The translations under genes were made by a program, and so were the position numbers. Positions 36,000-46,295 of a DNA stretch of 64,000 nt are shown here, piece by piece. Source of the DNA: Maniola hyperantus (taxonomy: Eukaryota; Arthropoda; Insecta; Lepidoptera; Nymphalidae); NCBI RefSeq assembly GCF_902806685.2, contig NC_048546.1:9442534-9506533 (forward strand), given 5' to 3'. The first letter of the stretch is position 1, and each line of letters begins with the position of its first letter. The notes beneath the pieces were generated by a model, which did no database searches, was not told where the DNA came from, and worked only from the letters and a program-made list of their open reading frames with translations.

Positions 36000-36320
36000 G
36001 AGTCTCTCTACTCTACATGATCAAATTAGAAATAAGGAGACCGTGATGTAACCAGAGCAACCGATATAACTTAGCGGTTGCGAAGCTGAAGTGGCACATA
36101 GTTCAAAAAACTGATAGACGCTGGGGTCCCAAGGTGCTAGAACCTCGTAAGCAGGACAATGTAGCGTTGGTAGACCTCTCTCTTCCACTAGGTGGACAGA
36201 CGACATAATATAACGAGTCGCAGGGGCCCCCTCGCGTTGGATTCAAGTGGCGCAAGACCGTGGAGTGTGGAAGTCCCTATAAGAGAACTATATCCAGCAG
36301 TGGACGTCTATCTGATTAAT
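36000..36320 (+). pseudogene. C-terminal LINE ORF fragment (RTE-like)
   Basis: Across frames reads the typical end: '(D)QIRNKETVM', 'GCEAEVAHSSK', 'TLGSQGART', 'SSTRWTDDIIRVAG', 'WIQVAQDRGVWKSL', 'NYIQQWTSI', with stops between. No functional protein. Confidence 0.75.
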
Positions 36321-38236
36321 ATCGGCAAGCGACAAGTGTGCTCAAATAAAGAATGAAACAAGAGAATACTTAATATTTTTTAGAAAGAAATACACATCAA
36401 CGTCTGCATTGCAACCTATCAGAAGTTTAACATTTGAAAAGAGCAACCGCTGAAGTTTTGTTGCTAGTTCTTGTCGGTAGAAATGTCATTCAGAATAAGT
36501 GGTAGATTCTTTTGACGATTCAAAAGCACTTGTAAAAGTTTACTGAATAAAAAATCTATCTATTTCAATTGAAAATATCTGGTTAAATACCATTATCTCT
36601 AATTTAAATTTTACATTTTAATTTGACCATCAGTTTCAACTGTCAAAAAGTGAATTGATGTTTTAAAGAGCGTCGCGTAAATACCTAGCCTTCCGGTTAG
36701 TGCACTACACATTATTTATGTAAAGTGTACCAATTATTCTTATTTAAAACAAACAAGTTTGAGTTATAATATTAATCATTAATTAATTGGTTCCACATTT
36801 ACAAATTTATTATCTTTTATTGCTCTACGTTTCAATGTTACATCAGTCGTAATGAAAGATTAACGAGCGTATGTTTATATAGTCTGTGAACTTAATAAAT
36901 TTTCTACGACATCTATGACTTGAGTCGATGGAAGCGTCAAACAAAATCAAGGAACGAAATATCATCAAAGTAACCTACTTCGAAACGGGGTTATAGAACC
37001 AAGGCCGGAAATATATCACAAAGTTTGCCTAATGATTTACAATCAGACTGAATTAGAACTCCTGGGAAGCTATTTTTATTTATACTTTTTCTTACGAGTG
37101 TCCGATTCTGACTGCAACTTCCTTCGCGTGTAAAAAAACTCTCTAGCGATCTAGTTTTGTTTGTATCTAGTTGATAATTATTAGTCTTTTTTCACTTCTA
37201 CTATCGTATTTTCTAAATAAATTTTTTAGTTTCTGTATGCTCTTTTAATATTTCGTGGACGTTGAAAATTTATATTAGGTCAATCTAAGCTTTCACAAAG
37301 TCCTTACATATTCGTATGAATTATCCTTATCCTTACCACGGACAGTTCCTTCATCCACTCGCTTCCCACTATCTTTTTCAGGTGATTAGTCCAGCAATCT
37401 GGAGGTCGTCCTAAACTGCACTTTAGTGACTCGTGTATTAAGTATATTAGTATTATTACTACAACAGTTTTTATTACTACAACTATTCTAGTTTCAATAA
37501 GTGATAGGTACGTATGAATCTTCTTTATTATAATCTATATGCATAGGTAAGATGGTAGGTACATGTTTCAAAAGCCTTTCGCCATTTCTGCCACTATAAT
37601 CATGCTAGAGCTTCCCAGGATTATAACACCAAAATCAATGGGTACCCTATCACGTAGGTCTCATTATACATTTCGACATAACTGGCTGGCGTTTTGAAGT
37701 TTGCCGGATAAGCATCGCGTCGTGAGCGAATGTGGCTGTTAACACATAACGAGGTGTGGAGCATAAGCCCACCAGTCATGATCATGTCTTACCAAGTTAT
37801 TCGACGAACACTGACCTGCTAATCATTATTAAAACAGCCACATCTCCAAATTACCCTATTCAAAAACATACTTTATTTTCCTACTCATAAAATCTATATT
37901 GATGGGGTTGAACTAAATGTATTTAGATACTTACATATAATTTGAAGAGCAGTTGGAGCAAGTACAAGCGATAATTTGTATGGTTCATTGTAGTAGGTAC
38001 GTGAGGAAAGCAGCTAGCGAAAAAACATTGGTGTATAAATAAGGAAACAAATGAAACCCTACTGGATTCTTGTTAGAAGAATAGAATTGTTAACAATTAG
38101 GTACACAATGTAAGAGTAGATATGGTTCAGAAATGATGATTGAAAACTGGATGTGCTAATATGCAAGTAGGTACAGTAAGCACAATACGTACAGTCAGAC
38201 GAGGCCTATAAGCTTTTTTACTAGGCCAATAGCTGT
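36321..38236. other. No gene seen
   Basis: Unique AT-rich DNA, many TAATTA-like words; nothing coding recognised. Confidence 0.45.
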
Positions 38237-38396
38237 TATAGTACGCGACAGGTCGAGATGGAAATCGGGGTACGAGGCTGGGGCCCGCTCACCCGCACGT
38301 CACCCGCGCTCACCCGCACCGGGTTAGTGTGGGGGACGTGCGAATGTGCGGGGCGTTCCCTCCCCGATTGCCATCACGACCTGTCGCTTACTAAGT
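38237..38396. mobile_element. GC-rich palindromic element
   Basis: Left arm 'tatagtacgcgacaggtcga', right arm 'catcacgacctgtcgcttac'; centre 'ctcacccgcaccgggttagt'. Strong fold-back potential. Confidence 0.85.
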
Positions 38397-38764
38397 ATAG
38401 CGATCTTGTCTTGGGTCCATAATTATCACAGGCAATAAATACACTCTGCTCGAAAAATTTGGCTTGAAGACCAAACATTTTCGAGTACTGAGTAATTTTA
38501 CAAATAAGTAGAACCTAACAAATAAGTGGACAAGGGTTTCTAGTGTTAAAAGGCAAATCACGACAAAAACCTGCCGCGCCTGGGGCATTAGACGCGGATA
38601 CCTTTGATGGACAGGATAATCCGAAACCCATATTTATAGTCGATTTATAACCCACGGGTGACAGGATATCAGCCATAAATTCACGGCAATTTTGTGATGG
38701 TGTAACTAATATGCAATTATATGCTTGCCATTAGACGGCATGTTTTGTATTAAACTAGCTTACA

Positions 38765-38905
38765 TCATCATCATCATCATCAACCGATAGACGTCCACTG
38801 CTGGACATAGGTCTCTTGTAGGAACTTCCAAACGCCACGGTCTTGCGCCGCCTGAATCCAGCGGCTCCCTGCGAGTCCAACGCTACGTCTTCCGGTGCGA
38901 GCTAC
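38765..38905 (-). pseudogene. RTE-like LINE 3' end with (TCA)n tail
   Basis: Reverse: '(ATC)n', 'caaccgatagacgtccactg', 'ggacataggtctcttgtagg', 'cacggtcttgcgccgcctga', 'atccagcggctccctgcgag'. Confidence 0.75.
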
Positions 38906-39129
38906 TATAGCTACACTAGATATAAAAACTAGCTTACAATAGGTATAATAAACTATTATCTCTACACTAAGTATGAAATATACAGTTTCTATGTATTAAG
39001 TACCTACCACGACAAAATTGTATTGTGATTATACACAATAGAATTTTGCTGTGATATACAGAAAATTAGGTATACTTCTATCTTAATAAAATATATACTC
39101 TGCAAAACAGACGTAATGTTTGCATGGAT

Positions 39130-39240
39130 ATATTATGTAGTTGAGGACCTGGAGTAACAGTTTATTTTTTATCCCAGAAAATCCAAGAGCAGGATTTTTA
39201 AAGAATTAAATCCAAGGGATCAAGTGGCACTAGTAATTTA
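39130..39240 (+). mobile_element. Lep1-like fragment
   Basis: 'tatcccagaaaatccaagag', 'gaattaaatccaagg', 'actagtaa'. Separated by 10 bases from the reverse copy at 39250. Confidence 0.5.
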
Positions 39241-39249
39241 AATATGAAC

Positions 39250-39497
39250 TACTAGATGATGCCCGCGACTTCGTCTGCGTGGAATAAGGTTTTTTAAAAA
39301 TCCCATGGGAACTCTTTTATTTTCCAGGATAAAAAGTAGCATATGTCACTCTGCAGGTCTTTATTTACCCATGCAAAAAATCACGTCAATCCATTGCACC
39401 GTTGCGACGTGATTGAAGGACAAACCAACAAACCAACAAACCAATAAACCAACAAACCAACAAACAAACACACTTTCGCATTTATAATAAGGGTACT
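39250..39497 (-). mobile_element. Lep1-like copy, GTTT-microsatellite subtype, full length
   Basis: 'actagatgatgcccgcgact', 'catgcaaaaaatcacgtcaa', '(CAAACCAA)n', 'actttcgcatttataataag'. The GC-rich palindromic element at 39504 follows after six bases. Confidence 0.88.
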
Positions 39498-39503
39498 GAT
39501 AAG

Positions 39504-39621
39504 TCCGCGTCAGGTCGAGATAGCAATCGGGGTGGGAATTAGCGCGGCGGCTGTGCGGATGTGCGCGGCGTTCCCCCGCTTCATACCTCGATTGCCAACT
39601 CGACCTGTCGCTTACTATACC
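39504..39621. mobile_element. GC-rich palindromic element, shortened
   Basis: 'tccgcgtcaggtcgagatag' left, 'caactcgacctgtcgcttac' right; the centre is partly deleted. Confidence 0.8.
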
Positions 39622-39715
39622 TACTTATAAATTATTATTTGTATTTGGATTATCGATGATTATCTAAAAATCGGCTGAAATAGTCTTTTTCAAACTTCAT
39701 TGAAAAACTTGAACC

Positions 39716-40030
39716 CTAGGAACGCTAAATCACGTGGCGGTATGGCTTTGTCAGTGGGGTGGTAGCCATGGCAGAAGAATCTCACCAGGCCAGCCCCCTG
39801 ATTGTGTAAGAAAACGAATTCATCGATCGTAATCGTCAACAAATTCTGCCATTTGATTGGTTGATTCGCTGTTTACATTTTTTCACAGCCAGTCAAAATT
39901 TGTTGACGATTACGATAACGATGAAAACGTTATTCTTAAATCGGGGGGCAGACCAGAGACAATTTAGAAACCATTAAATCGAACCCGGGTCCTCCCACTT
40001 ATAAGACAACAGTGAAGACTTACCGCAAGT
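39716..40030 (-). mobile_element. SINE family 3 copy interrupted by an inverted-repeat element
   Basis: 'aggaacgctaaatcacgtgg' and 'ggtggtagccatgg' on the left, 'gcagaccagagacaatttag' and 'atcgaacccgggtcctccca' on the right. The interruption is the separate element at 39794-39949. Confidence 0.8.
39794..39949. mobile_element. Small inverted-repeat element (MITE-like) nested in a SINE
   Basis: About 155 bp. The left arm starts CCCCCTGATTGTGTAAG and includes 'tcgtaatcgtcaacaaatt'; the right arm 'aatttgttgacgattacga' and ends TTAAATCGGGGGG. The arms of about 46 bases are imperfect inverted repeats. Confidence 0.8.
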
Positions 40031-40639
40031 GAATAGTAAAATCTATAAAATAAGGTTGCCTAACTAAATGCACAGCAAATCAGTCAGAACTATGTGTCTG
40101 TCAGGATGCTTGCTCAAAGAACGTCAACAGCTAGAGCCACAAACGGGAAGTCTGCTAAGCTTGTTCTAACGTTTCGCGTATCCTCAGTAACACAGCCTGT
40201 GAATCCCTTCCCTCTGTTGCCTCTAATTCTGTTGCATATAAGTTAGATAGCTGTTATTAAGTTACAAGACAAAAGCGGTTATCTCTTTTAATTTAATATT
40301 TTCTTTTTGTTTTGCTTTCTAGTTAAACAAACAACACTCAACATCATTCATTCAAATTGTTCTATATTTTGAGTTTCTGCGCATTCAGCAACCAGTACGC
40401 AGTTGAGTGTAAGGCACACTGCGCAGCGTGCCGTGGCTATCCCTGGGGCCCTACTACCATCGCTTAAAATAGTATTGTTTTAATATTGTATTGGCCCGTG
40501 AGCTCCAAATTACACAAAACTGCATTAGGCTTCAGAGTTCAGACTGAGTGTGACAGAGTGCCAACCAACTTTTAATTTGTATTGTGGATCCGATTAGGAG
40601 GCAGACGTCCTAACCACTAGGCCATCATAGCAAACATAA

Positions 40640-40804
40640 TATAGTACGCGACAGATCGAGATAGCAATCGGAGTGGGGACGCCCCGCACACTCGCATAGC
40701 CCCCGCGCTAATCCGGTGCGGGATAGCGCTGGTGACGTGCGGGTGTGTGGGACGTCTGCCCGCCTCCCACCCCGACTGCGATCTCGACCTATCGCGTACT
40801 ATAG
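40640..40804. mobile_element. GC-rich palindromic element, full length
   Basis: 'atagtacgcgacagatcgag' left, 'atctcgacctatcgcgtact' right, 165 bases. A tRNA-like SINE head fragment lies just left (40585-40627). Confidence 0.88.
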
Positions 40805-40912
40805 GTTACAGTCCTATCTCACTCCTCGCACCAGCAAAATAAAACTCTTTCATTAAAATTAAAATACTTTCCAGTTTCCCGATATATACGACAAAGCAAA
40901 CGAAGTTTCGTG

Positions 40913-41305
40913 TAACACTGCCGCTTAGTGTGGCGGCAAGCACATAATATCTTGCATCTAAGTTAAGTCGTTACATGGAAAGGGGACACGCAGTGCGGGA
41001 ACGGAAGGGCGCAAAATGGTCTTATGTTTTACGTATCCGTTCCTGGTGGGACAATTAATAGGCTGAGAGCGATTTTGAATGAGTTAACATCAGTTGAAAC
41101 GCCACAACGTAACACTGCCGCTTAGTGTGGCGGCAAGCGCATAATATCTTGCATCTAAGTTAAGTCGTTACATGGAAAGGGGACACGCAGTGCGGGAACG
41201 GAAGGGCGCAAAATGTTCTTATGTTTTACGTATCCGCTCCTGATGGGACAGTTAATAAGCGGACGGCGATTTCGAATGAGTTGGTATCAGTTGAAATGCA
41301 AAGTT
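40913..41305 (+). repeat. Tandem duplication, ~198-bp unit, two copies
   Basis: Each copy: 'aacactgccgcttagtgtgg', 'gcatctaagttaagtcgtta', 'gaaaggggacacgcagtgcg', 'tgttttacgtatccg', 'gagtt...atcagttgaaa'. About 90 percent alike by eye. Confidence 0.9.
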
Positions 41306-41647
41306 GGGCCCCTCTTCTCATGTATAAATAACCCTCTCTTAAAAAATCTATGTAATGGTGAAAACTTCACAGATTAAGTATGCTATGACAAAATGAATAT
41401 GAATATAAACTTCAATTATTTTTGTTAATTTTAAGTAGGTACTCACTCGCCATTTTAGCTCTATGCGTCAACTGTCATATCAAAAATATGGTTCCCCTTT
41501 AAATTAAGGACCAAAATCGTACTTTTGTCAAAATAAATCGCATGTAAAATTGTAATAATAAGTAAGATTTTTTTTTAATGCAAGACGTAATCGCTTAACT
41601 TACCTATACAATTCTATACTCGTAGAAGCAAGAATTGTAATATGTAA

Positions 41648-41750
41648 GTATAGTCCGCGACAGATCGAGATGGTAATCAGGGTATGAGGCGGGGGACGCC
41701 CCGCACACCCGCACGTCCCCGTTTTCCATCTCGACCTGTCGCGAAGTATA
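41648..41750. mobile_element. GC-rich palindromic element, centre deleted
   Basis: 'gtatagtccgcgacagatcg' left, 'catctcgacctgtcgcgaag' right. Confidence 0.82.
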
Positions 41751-42149
41751 AGTATCATGTTCACACTTTAAATAAAGTAGGTATAAGTTGAAGGCAGCCG
41801 ACTCTTATTTTACACGACGTTATTACGCCATTTTCGTCGTCTATTTCATGTTAAGCCGTCTTTATACAGTGTTATGCTCATTAAGCGCAGAAATCCCTGT
41901 CTAGAAGTGCCTAGAACTCCCACAAACGCACCAGGTAAAACACTCAATTTTTACGATTATCGCGTCTGCATGCAGTAGGCGGAAACATTGTAAGGCAAAC
42001 ACACGGAATTATGCTCTGTTAAGCCGGCGATATTCAAGCTTGCATTTAATGAAAGTACCGCTGGTATGCACACTGGATAAAAAGACGTTCCAGGATAACA
42101 GCTGCTATTCTTTGTAGTTCATCTTATCTTATCTATCTAAAGCTTCCAG

Positions 42150-42330
42150 AAGACATATTGGAGATGTCTCTCAAAAAGTTCAAAGTTTTCATAAAACGTA
42201 AACTTATTGAAAAATCTAATCACAATGGAATTAAAGGATTATTTATATAATAAGAAAGCTTGGGAATGAGTTGCTTGACAGCTAGTTCTAATAAGTTTTT
42301 GTAAAGTACTAATGATTAAAGTAAGTGATT
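42150..42330 (+). pseudogene. C-terminal fragment of a jockey/CR1-type LINE
   Basis: Reads LPEDILEMSLKKFKVFIKRK then, after a shift, DYLYNKKAWE and stop: the usual end of such ORF2 proteins. It lies just downstream (on the + strand) of nothing else recognisable and near the 3' end of the - strand element. Confidence 0.7.
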
Positions 42331-42426
42331 TTGTAAAAAGAATACCTAGGCTGAGTTTGTTGTGACCTGGGCGCGTTTGGAACCCTCGTAGCTTTAGTAA
42401 TAAGTTCGCTTAAAAATCATCACCAC

Positions 42427-42468
<42 letters not shown>

Positions 42469-42509
42469 CTCTTTTTTTTTAATACAATAAAACTTAAAGC
42501 TAGCCTTAT

Positions 42510-42955
42510 CTAATTACTATATAAATCATGACCGCGTGGAATGGTGCCAAGAATACTGGCTGCATTTCCGCGCTGGACAGCCAGGCTGATCCGCTGCGCA
42601 AAAAATGAGCCAGCCCTTCTGTCACCAGTTGAGGCTATTAATCGCGGTGAAATGTCTCGTAAAAAATTTTTAGCACTAAGACTCCATGGCCCCAGGGTCT
42701 CCACGGCAAACGGCACAAAAATGTAACTCTCTATAAGAGAGGCATACTTGCGCCGCTTGCCGTTTTCAGCTGTTTCTGCTGCGGCTCCCGGTCTTGATGC
42801 TGTCTTCCTGATATGACACGGGGCCAATGTGTCAACGCAAGTTGCGTCCCACATTAGCGCCCGTCCCCGTTCCCAGGGAACCAGCGTCAATCCATCAGGT
42901 CTCTTGCCATCATCCCGACTAATCCCTGCCGGCTCAATGAGCGCAGGAATATTAT
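42510..42955 (-). CDS. C-terminal PD-(D/E)XK-like nuclease segment of the retrotransposon ORF
   Basis: In a different frame from the reverse transcriptase and overlapping its end. Reading the alternative frame upstream of 42890 gives IPALIEPAGISRDDGKRPDG directly before the open stretch, so the two were one protein before a 1-base (or equivalent) indel near 42950. Likely nuclease residues are PDG, then WDATCVD about 15 residues later, then KRRKYA further on. This spacing matches the PD-(D/E)XK fold used by restriction-like endonucleases of early-branching LINEs to nick the target. The C-terminus is the most conserved part in the truncated copies. Assignment of individual catalytic residues is an inference. 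Confidence 0.65.
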
Positions 42956-44941
42956 GGTGGCAAGAGCTCTTTTAATTGTATCGTTAAGAGAGCCATGCCT
43001 AAACAGCCTACCGGAGCTCCTTTGGCAAGAGAGTCCGTGGATTCCAAATTTATCAACCTCTTTTCCACACGGACATCTGTGCTGATGGCACAGTGGTGTT
43101 CCCAATCTGAGACCTAGAGCCACACGAAAACTTTCGTTATCTAAAAGTGTGCCGAGATTTTTTGATGGCAAGGCATGCAGCCAATACCCAGATTCCTTTT
43201 CGGATAATGCTAGAAGCCTGGCACGATCTCTGTCACTTGTAAGATTTTGAACCAAATTCGTATGTGTCAGTTGAACCAATGGCAAATCCCAAAGTTTTTG
43301 TGTAGTACGTTCCTTCGGGATGTCGACATTGGGACATCTGACCTTCCAACTCTCTAGGGCCTCTGTGGCATAGGTCAATGATGAATTGGATTTGAGAATT
43401 TGAGAGCTAAGCTCTTTTATACTATGCACAGAGGACAGAAAAGCCGGAAGAGCTACACTGGAAATTTTCCTCACGCCGATGCCACCGTACTTGACCGGTA
43501 AAGTTGCTTGGTTCCAGGAGTGCTCATCAAAAGTTAAATTTAGAATTTGTTCTAGTGTACTTTTAAGGGTGGCATCCATGTTATCGAGTAGTCCATGAAA
43601 TTTCCAAATTGGGCTCGCGCGGAGAATGTAAATTAATTTAGGTACAAAAAGGCAATATTTTAGGATCGAAAATGCAATGTGAGAATTTAAAGTGCCCAAT
43701 TTGTCGGTATTAGCCGAAAATGTTCTGACTTTTTGATCCAAGAGTGGTTGTATGGATTCATTATAAAGAGGAGCACCGAGAAGGCAAAGTGAACGTTTAT
43801 CAAGTATTTTAATATTAGGTGAAATTTCATTGAATAATTCAGAGGCCAATAGAATTCTTTCTTGCGACAGTTTTTCTGTAAAAAACAATTCGCATTTCGA
43901 AAAATTAAGTTCTAAACCAATTTTCCCAAACTGTTGCTTAATATGATTAAGATCTTTTAGAACGTCATTCACGTTGCCCCCAATGGTTCCATCATCAAGA
44001 TACCATATGTTAAATTTAGATGTTAAATTTGAGATATGGTTATGGATCCCTAAGCTGAACAGGGCCGGACCTAAAGGATCCCCCTGCTGAACGCCTACAG
44101 AAGACTTAATATCGCTATCTCCAAAGAATAATTTAGAAGCAGAGCTGTAACATTGCCAAACATATGGGTAAATTTCAGGAAGTTGCGTTGAGACTTCTGT
44201 CAGCAAAGTTGCCCTGTCCAAAGAATTAAAAGCATTCTTTACATCTACTTTCAGCAGTACCTCAACCTCGCCATTCGTTAAGAAAGTACGAGCCGAATGA
44301 ACTGCTGCTTCACAACCTCCTTTACTGCCGAATCCAACTTGAATAGGTTGGAATTTATCCTTTAGGGTAGAGACTATGTGACTACACGCTAATTTTGACG
44401 CCAAACGGCGAAAAGTACAGCCAACAGCGATGGGACGGATGCCACCATCTTTCTTATTGAAAGCACAAAGCCTCGCGCCATAAAGGAATGGTAGAAAGGA
44501 TGAATTTACCTCGCCAGATAACATGAAATTACATAGTCTGGTAATGTCGCTCAGTAGCGCCTTGCCGGCGTCCCCAGCAGTAACTCCCACAAGATCCTTA
44601 AGATGTTGTGGCGTTATGCCGTCCATGCCACCAGCAGAGCCACTAGAAAACGACATTATCGCAGCGTAAGTTTCTTCATCCTTTATCTGTAAATAAGAAG
44701 TGTTAGAAGGTGGATCTGGCAGCACAGAATCGGTATTTGGTAAGGGATGCTTGTCACGTAAGGCTTCCAGCGTTATATCATTGAATGGAGCCAGTGTATC
44801 ACTAGAAAACAAAATGCGGGCGGCGTTTTTAAGATCCCCATCCATAACCTTGTTTTCCACAATTTTCTTCAAATTGTAATTTTGTGTTCGAAATGAGCAG
44901 TCAGGGATTGGAAAAAACGCGATCAGCCAAACTATTTTTTT
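42887..44941 (-). CDS. Reverse transcriptase segment of the retrotransposon ORF
   Basis: About 684 codons after the in-frame stop; the first Met of the open part is within the segment, so it has no start of its own. Counting from the leucine codon at 44872, key motifs are: GGMDGITPQH near 81-90; KKDGGIRPIAVGCTFRRLAS near 140-159; motif A with Asp210 followed by KNAF; motif B QQGDPLGP near 262-269; catalytic YLDD at 291-294; and a GLELNFSKCELFF-type motif D. All catalytic aspartates are present. Near residue 600 is a Cys/His motif (CPC...HGLSC), comparable to the knuckle between RT and nuclease in R2 proteins. The frame runs off at 42887 because of the frameshift near 42950. Confidence 0.85.
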   Translation of the reverse strand, partial: KKIVWLIAFFPIPDCSFRTQNYNLKKIVENKVMDGDLKNAARILFSSDTLAPFNDITLEALRDKHPLPNTDSVLPDPPSNTSYLQIKDEETYAAIMSFSSGSAGGMDGITPQHLKDLVGVTAGDAGKALLSDITRLCNFMLSGEVNSSFLPFLYGARLCAFNKKDGGIRPIAVGCTFRRLASKLACSHIVSTLKDKFQPIQVGFGSKGGCEAAVHSARTFLTNGEVEVLLKVDVKNAFNSLDRATLLTEVSTQLPEIYPYVWQCYSSASKLFFGDSDIKSSVGVQQGDPLGPALFSLGIHNHISNLTSKFNIWYLDDGTIGGNVNDVLKDLNHIKQQFGKIGLELNFSKCELFFTEKLSQERILLASELFNEISPNIKILDKRSLCLLGAPLYNESIQPLLDQKVRTFSANTDKLGTLNSHIAFSILKYCLFVPKLIYILRASPIWKFHGLLDNMDATLKSTLEQILNLTFDEHSWNQATLPVKYGGIGVRKISSVALPAFLSSVHSIKELSSQILKSNSSLTYATEALESWKVRCPNVDIPKERTTQKLWDLPLVQLTHTNLVQNLTSDRDRARLLALSEKESGYWLHALPSKNLGTLLDNESFRVALGLRLGTPLCHQHRCPCGKEVDKFGIHGLSCQRSSGRLFRHGSLNDTIKRALATIIFLRSLSRQGLVGMMARDLMD

Positions 44942-45337
44942 TTAATTTTGTACATAGCGACCCGATTTCTGACTTATTAACATAGAAATGTCTATATGCA
45001 AAAAAAAGAGGTTTTGCCAATCTAAAAGTGAATTTGATAGCACATTTTGTATTGTATGTGATAAGGATCTAGCTAACGATATCCTAGCTCCTCGCGGAAT
45101 GCGTTTTATTAATGGAATATTTTGACTGTATTTGGATAATAAAATTTCAAATGGTACCTGGTTATCGCTTCCTGATTGGGTTTGATCGCACATCAAATTT
45201 GGGCAAGTAAGAGGCCGTGTAGGCGGTCCGTGACAACGTGCGATGTGAATATTAAGGCCTTTGCGACCCTTAAACTGCCTGCCATCGCTACAGTGGGGGC
45301 ATTCTAGGTATTCACCTTGAGAAGCACTGGGGTTCAT
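44942..45337 (-). CDS. N-terminal C2H2 zinc-finger segment of the retrotransposon ORF
   Basis: Open segment of 131 codons starting at the ATG at 45337 (an upstream GTG at 45349 is in frame but less likely). Residues about 12-35 contain CPHC followed by HIARCH, a C2H2 finger of the sort R2-type elements use to bind target DNA. The segment ends at TAA 44942-44944, immediately after a short run of A on the coding strand. The frame stays open past that stop for 23 codons and joins the reverse transcriptase segment, so the stop is the only lesion here. Confidence 0.7.
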   Translation of the reverse strand: MNPSASQGEYLECPHCSDGRQFKGRKGLNIHIARCHGPPTRPLTCPNLMCDQTQSGSDNQVPFEILLSKYSQNIPLIKRIPRGARISLARSLSHTIQNVLSNSLLDWQNLFFLHIDISMLISQKSGRYVQN

Positions 45338-45744
45338 ACTTCGAAACACGTAAAAATAAAAACACTAAAACACTACACAATAGCGTCTATAAGCGCGCGG
45401 AGCCCCGACAGCGGCAACCAGGAGGCCTGCAGAGCAGGCGCTGCTATCTATTATCATTTTAACACTAAATGTTAGTTATTACTAAAATACCAATAAAAAG
45501 TAAGCTACTATATTTTTATTAAAAGTCTATAGTGTGCGTCTGGCCGTATAGCTGCATGCATACTGTGAGCGTGAGGCCAGTTGGGAATACAAAGAGGTGA
45601 TAAGGCGTAGATGGCTTTCAGGTAATAGAAAAGGCGATGCGATTCACATCTACCTTACAGCGTACGTGAAAAATTGAAAATATCAATTTTTCATGCTGAA
45701 AGAGCTGTTGTTTTATAAATATACTTTACTTATGTGTAGGTACA

Positions 45745-45838
45745 TATAAGCGCTGACAGTTTAGTGGTTAAGACATCGCGTAACGCGTTAACCTCTAAGT
45801 CGGGGGTTCTAGGGTTTGATCACGGGCATACTCTCTAA
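45745..45838 (+). mobile_element. Head fragment of SINE family 2
   Basis: tRNA-like 'gtttagtggttaagacatcg', then 'agtcgggggttctagggttt' (B-box region) and 'gcatactctctaact'. No body follows. Confidence 0.55.
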
Positions 45839-45861
45839 CTCTTTTTTCTTTCTTTCTTTCT

Positions 45862-46131
45862 TCACTCTGAGCTGGTTTCCATACTTAAACGTGTCCGTCT
45901 GTTGTGCATGCATTGCCCCTCCCCACCGAAGTCTTCACTCCAGTCATCCAAGGCCACTCCAGAAGCCGAGTAGAACACCCAGGTATAGCTGAGGGCTTCA
46001 TGGAGTGAGGTTGGGGAACCCAAATGGCGTTTGCTTTGTTCTGTCACGCCCATGCACTCTAGGAGCACATGCGTCGGTGTTTCACCGACCTCCATGCAGG
46101 CTCTGTACAGAGGACTGTCGGTGACACCTTA
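45862..46131 (-). pseudogene. C-terminal LINE fragment with CCHC-like end and (GAAA)n tail
   Basis: Reverse frame reads 'LCRACMEVGETPTHVLLECM', a Cys/His motif seen after the RNase H or RT region of R1/I/Loa-like LINEs, followed by 'KRHLGSPTSLHEAL'. It ends in GAAGAAAGAAAG. Open for 77 codons but without the upstream domains. Confidence 0.7.
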
Positions 46132-46295
46132 ACGAAATGGTGTTTGTTTAGTGGGCTATGGCCTGTTATAATTCCAGGTGGAGTAGTTTGTTAGTTTGGC
46201 AAAGTTATATGCGTTTTAAGCAATTATCACTTGCTTTAACGATTTTTCAAAATATTTTCAGTCACCTTTAAAGGCGCCTGTCCGGAATTCAATCC

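Larger units (their letters stand above)
42428..45440 (-). mobile_element. Near-complete non-LTR retrotransposon with C2H2 finger, RT and restriction-like nuclease
   Basis: Element read on the - strand. It runs from a GC-rich leader (5' end uncertain, near 45440) to a 3' tail that appears on the + strand as a long T run (about 42429-42465). One reading frame of about 940 codons can be followed from Met at 45337 to the stop at 42510. It is interrupted by a single TAA (44942-44944) and one frameshift (about 42946-42956). Order: C2H2 zinc finger, reverse transcriptase, Cys/His motif, PD-(D/E)XK-like nuclease. That layout recalls the R2/CRE/NeSL group, whose nuclease lies C-terminal, and there is no AP-type endonuclease. 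The exact clade is not resolved. Poly(A) tail and shared 3' ends with three truncated relatives fit target-primed reverse transcription. Confidence 0.8.

Noticed and set aside
39420..39480. Repeated CAAACCAA units resembling a CRISPR-like or satellite array
   Set aside because: It is the microsatellite inside a Lep1-like element and this is eukaryotic DNA.
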